This document shows positions 5,394 through 5,875 of a stretch of 5,875 bases of DNA, one piece after another; the first letter of the stretch is position 1; the number at the start of each line of letters is the position of its first letter. The stretch covers positions 1-5,875 of the forward strand of contig CADCPV010000022.1 in the NCBI GenBank assembly GCA_902803345.1. The letters are read 5' to 3'. The notes below the pieces were generated by a model. That model searched no databases and was not told the origin of the DNA. It saw only the letters and a list, made by a program, of their open reading frames with translations. Made by a program: the position numbers and the translations under genes. The DNA comes from an uncultured Eubacteriales bacterium. GTDB taxonomy: Bacteria > Bacillota_A > Clostridia > Lachnospirales > Lachnospiraceae.

Positions 5394-5490
5394 GGCCACC
5401 TCATCCGGCCCATCGGGCCACCTATGCCCCTCTGACACCCTGCGGGTTTCATCTCCCCCACAGGGGGAGGATTACCTCAAGGGGAAGCCT
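5394..5490 (+). repeat. GC-rich intergenic inverted-repeat cluster, possible interspersed element
   Basis: The gap between the ligase and iorA contains three short perfect hairpins: GGCCC-ATC-GGGCC (5407-5419), ACCC-TGC-GGGT (5437-5447) and CTCCCCC-ACA-GGGGGAG (5453-5469). GGCCACCT also occurs twice, at 5394-5401 and 5416-5423. None has a T-run, so none is a normal terminator. The look (CTCCCCC/GGGGGAG plus CAAGGGGAAGCC) resembles non-coding interspersed repeats I associate with Clostridia genomes. The family assignment is recollection and needs a genome search. The iorA ribosome site begins just after it. Confidence 0.5.
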
Positions 5491-5504
5491 GAAAGGAAAC
5501 CAAC

Positions 5505-5875
5505 ATGAAAAAACTGATGTTAGGCAATGAGGCCGTGGCGCGGGGTGCCTACGAGGCGGGAGTGCGGTTCGTATCTTCCTATCCGGGCACGCCTTCGACG
5601 GAAATCACGGAGAGCATTGTACAGTACAAAGACGATATTTTCGCTGAGTGGGCGCCGAATGAGAAGGTTGCCTGCGAGGCGGCATCCGGCGCGGCCATGG
5701 CCGGTGCGCGGGCGATGACCTGCTGCAAGCACGTCGGCCTGAACGTGATGGCAGACCCTGTATTCACGATGAGCTATATCGGCGCAAACGGCGGTCTTGT
5801 GATCGCTGTCGCGGATGATCCGGGCATGCACAGTTCCCAGAACGAGCAGGATTCCCGGCACTATGCAAAGGCAGC
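5505..5875 (+). CDS. iorA: Indolepyruvate:ferredoxin oxidoreductase alpha subunit, partial (N-terminus)
   Basis: The alpha subunit of the thiamine-diphosphate enzyme that oxidatively decarboxylates aryl pyruvates (indolepyruvate, phenylpyruvate, 4-hydroxyphenylpyruvate) to aryl-acetyl-CoA, reducing ferredoxin; it works with IorB. The 123 codons present run off the right edge. ATG 5505 has AAAGGA seven bases upstream. Seen: GNEAVARGAYEAGV (7-20), SSYPGTPSTEI (24-34), EWAPNEKVA (48-56), KHVGLNVMADP (75-85) and VADDPGMHSSQNEQDSRHYA (102-121), all characteristic of the N-terminal 2-oxoacid:ferredoxin oxidoreductase domain of IorA rather than PorA. The C-terminal TPP domain and ferredoxin-like FeS motifs would be outside the window. 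No promoter is evident in the gap, so it is probably cotranscribed with the ligase; iorB is expected next. The reaction can run reductively, so direction is open. Confidence 0.93.
   Translation, partial: MKKLMLGNEAVARGAYEAGVRFVSSYPGTPSTEITESIVQYKDDIFAEWAPNEKVACEAASGAAMAGARAMTCCKHVGLNVMADPVFTMSYIGANGGLVIAVADDPGMHSSQNEQDSRHYAKA

Overview
The window looks like a chromosomal segment of an anaerobic member of the Bacillota, most likely Clostridia or a relative. This is inferred from the gene families, the AGGAGG-like ribosome sites, the sigma-A type promoters, the PyrR RNA attenuator, the indolepyruvate:ferredoxin oxidoreductase gene and a clostridial-style GC-rich intergenic repeat. I cannot name the genus from sequence alone.

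Left end, minus strand: the first 80 codons of a TtcA-like PP-loop ATPase (1-242), a hairpin terminator (259-290), a tRNA-Glu(CTC) gene (301-372) and its promoter (391-419). A divergent spacer follows. It holds a second promoter, on the plus strand (502-530), with perfect -35 and -10 hexamers and a 17-base spacer.

Middle, plus strand: a pyrimidine salvage operon, upp (uracil phosphoribosyltransferase), pyrR (UMP-sensing RNA-binding regulator) and a uraA-type uracil permease. Between upp and pyrR lies a complete PyrR attenuator: a binding hairpin with the CNGNGA hexaloop, a strong terminator, and a segment that can form the competing antiterminator. upp is therefore probably expressed from the strong promoter whatever the UMP level, while pyrR and the permease are switched by UMP. 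Together the operon imports uracil and converts it to UMP, with feedback.

Right end, plus strand: an AMP-forming acyl-CoA ligase (3755-5392) followed by the start of iorA, the alpha subunit of indolepyruvate:ferredoxin oxidoreductase (5505 to the window end). The pair suggests aryl-acid/aryl-CoA/aryl-2-oxoacid chemistry. The 112-base gap between them carries a GC-rich set of small inverted repeats resembling an interspersed intergenic element.

The most interesting stretch is 3518-3729, upstream of the ligase. It contains a plausible promoter, a well-placed ribosome site, a 28-codon ORF with four Tyr and two Phe codons between codons 8 and 19, two further hairpins, and a strong intrinsic terminator just before the ligase ribosome site. 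The base sequence at the ORF stop codon is complementary to the 5' arm of the terminator. This layout suggests a leader-peptide attenuator sensing aromatic amino acids ahead of an aromatic 2-oxoacid operon. It is a hypothesis; a small RNA or an unknown riboswitch could also explain the pieces.
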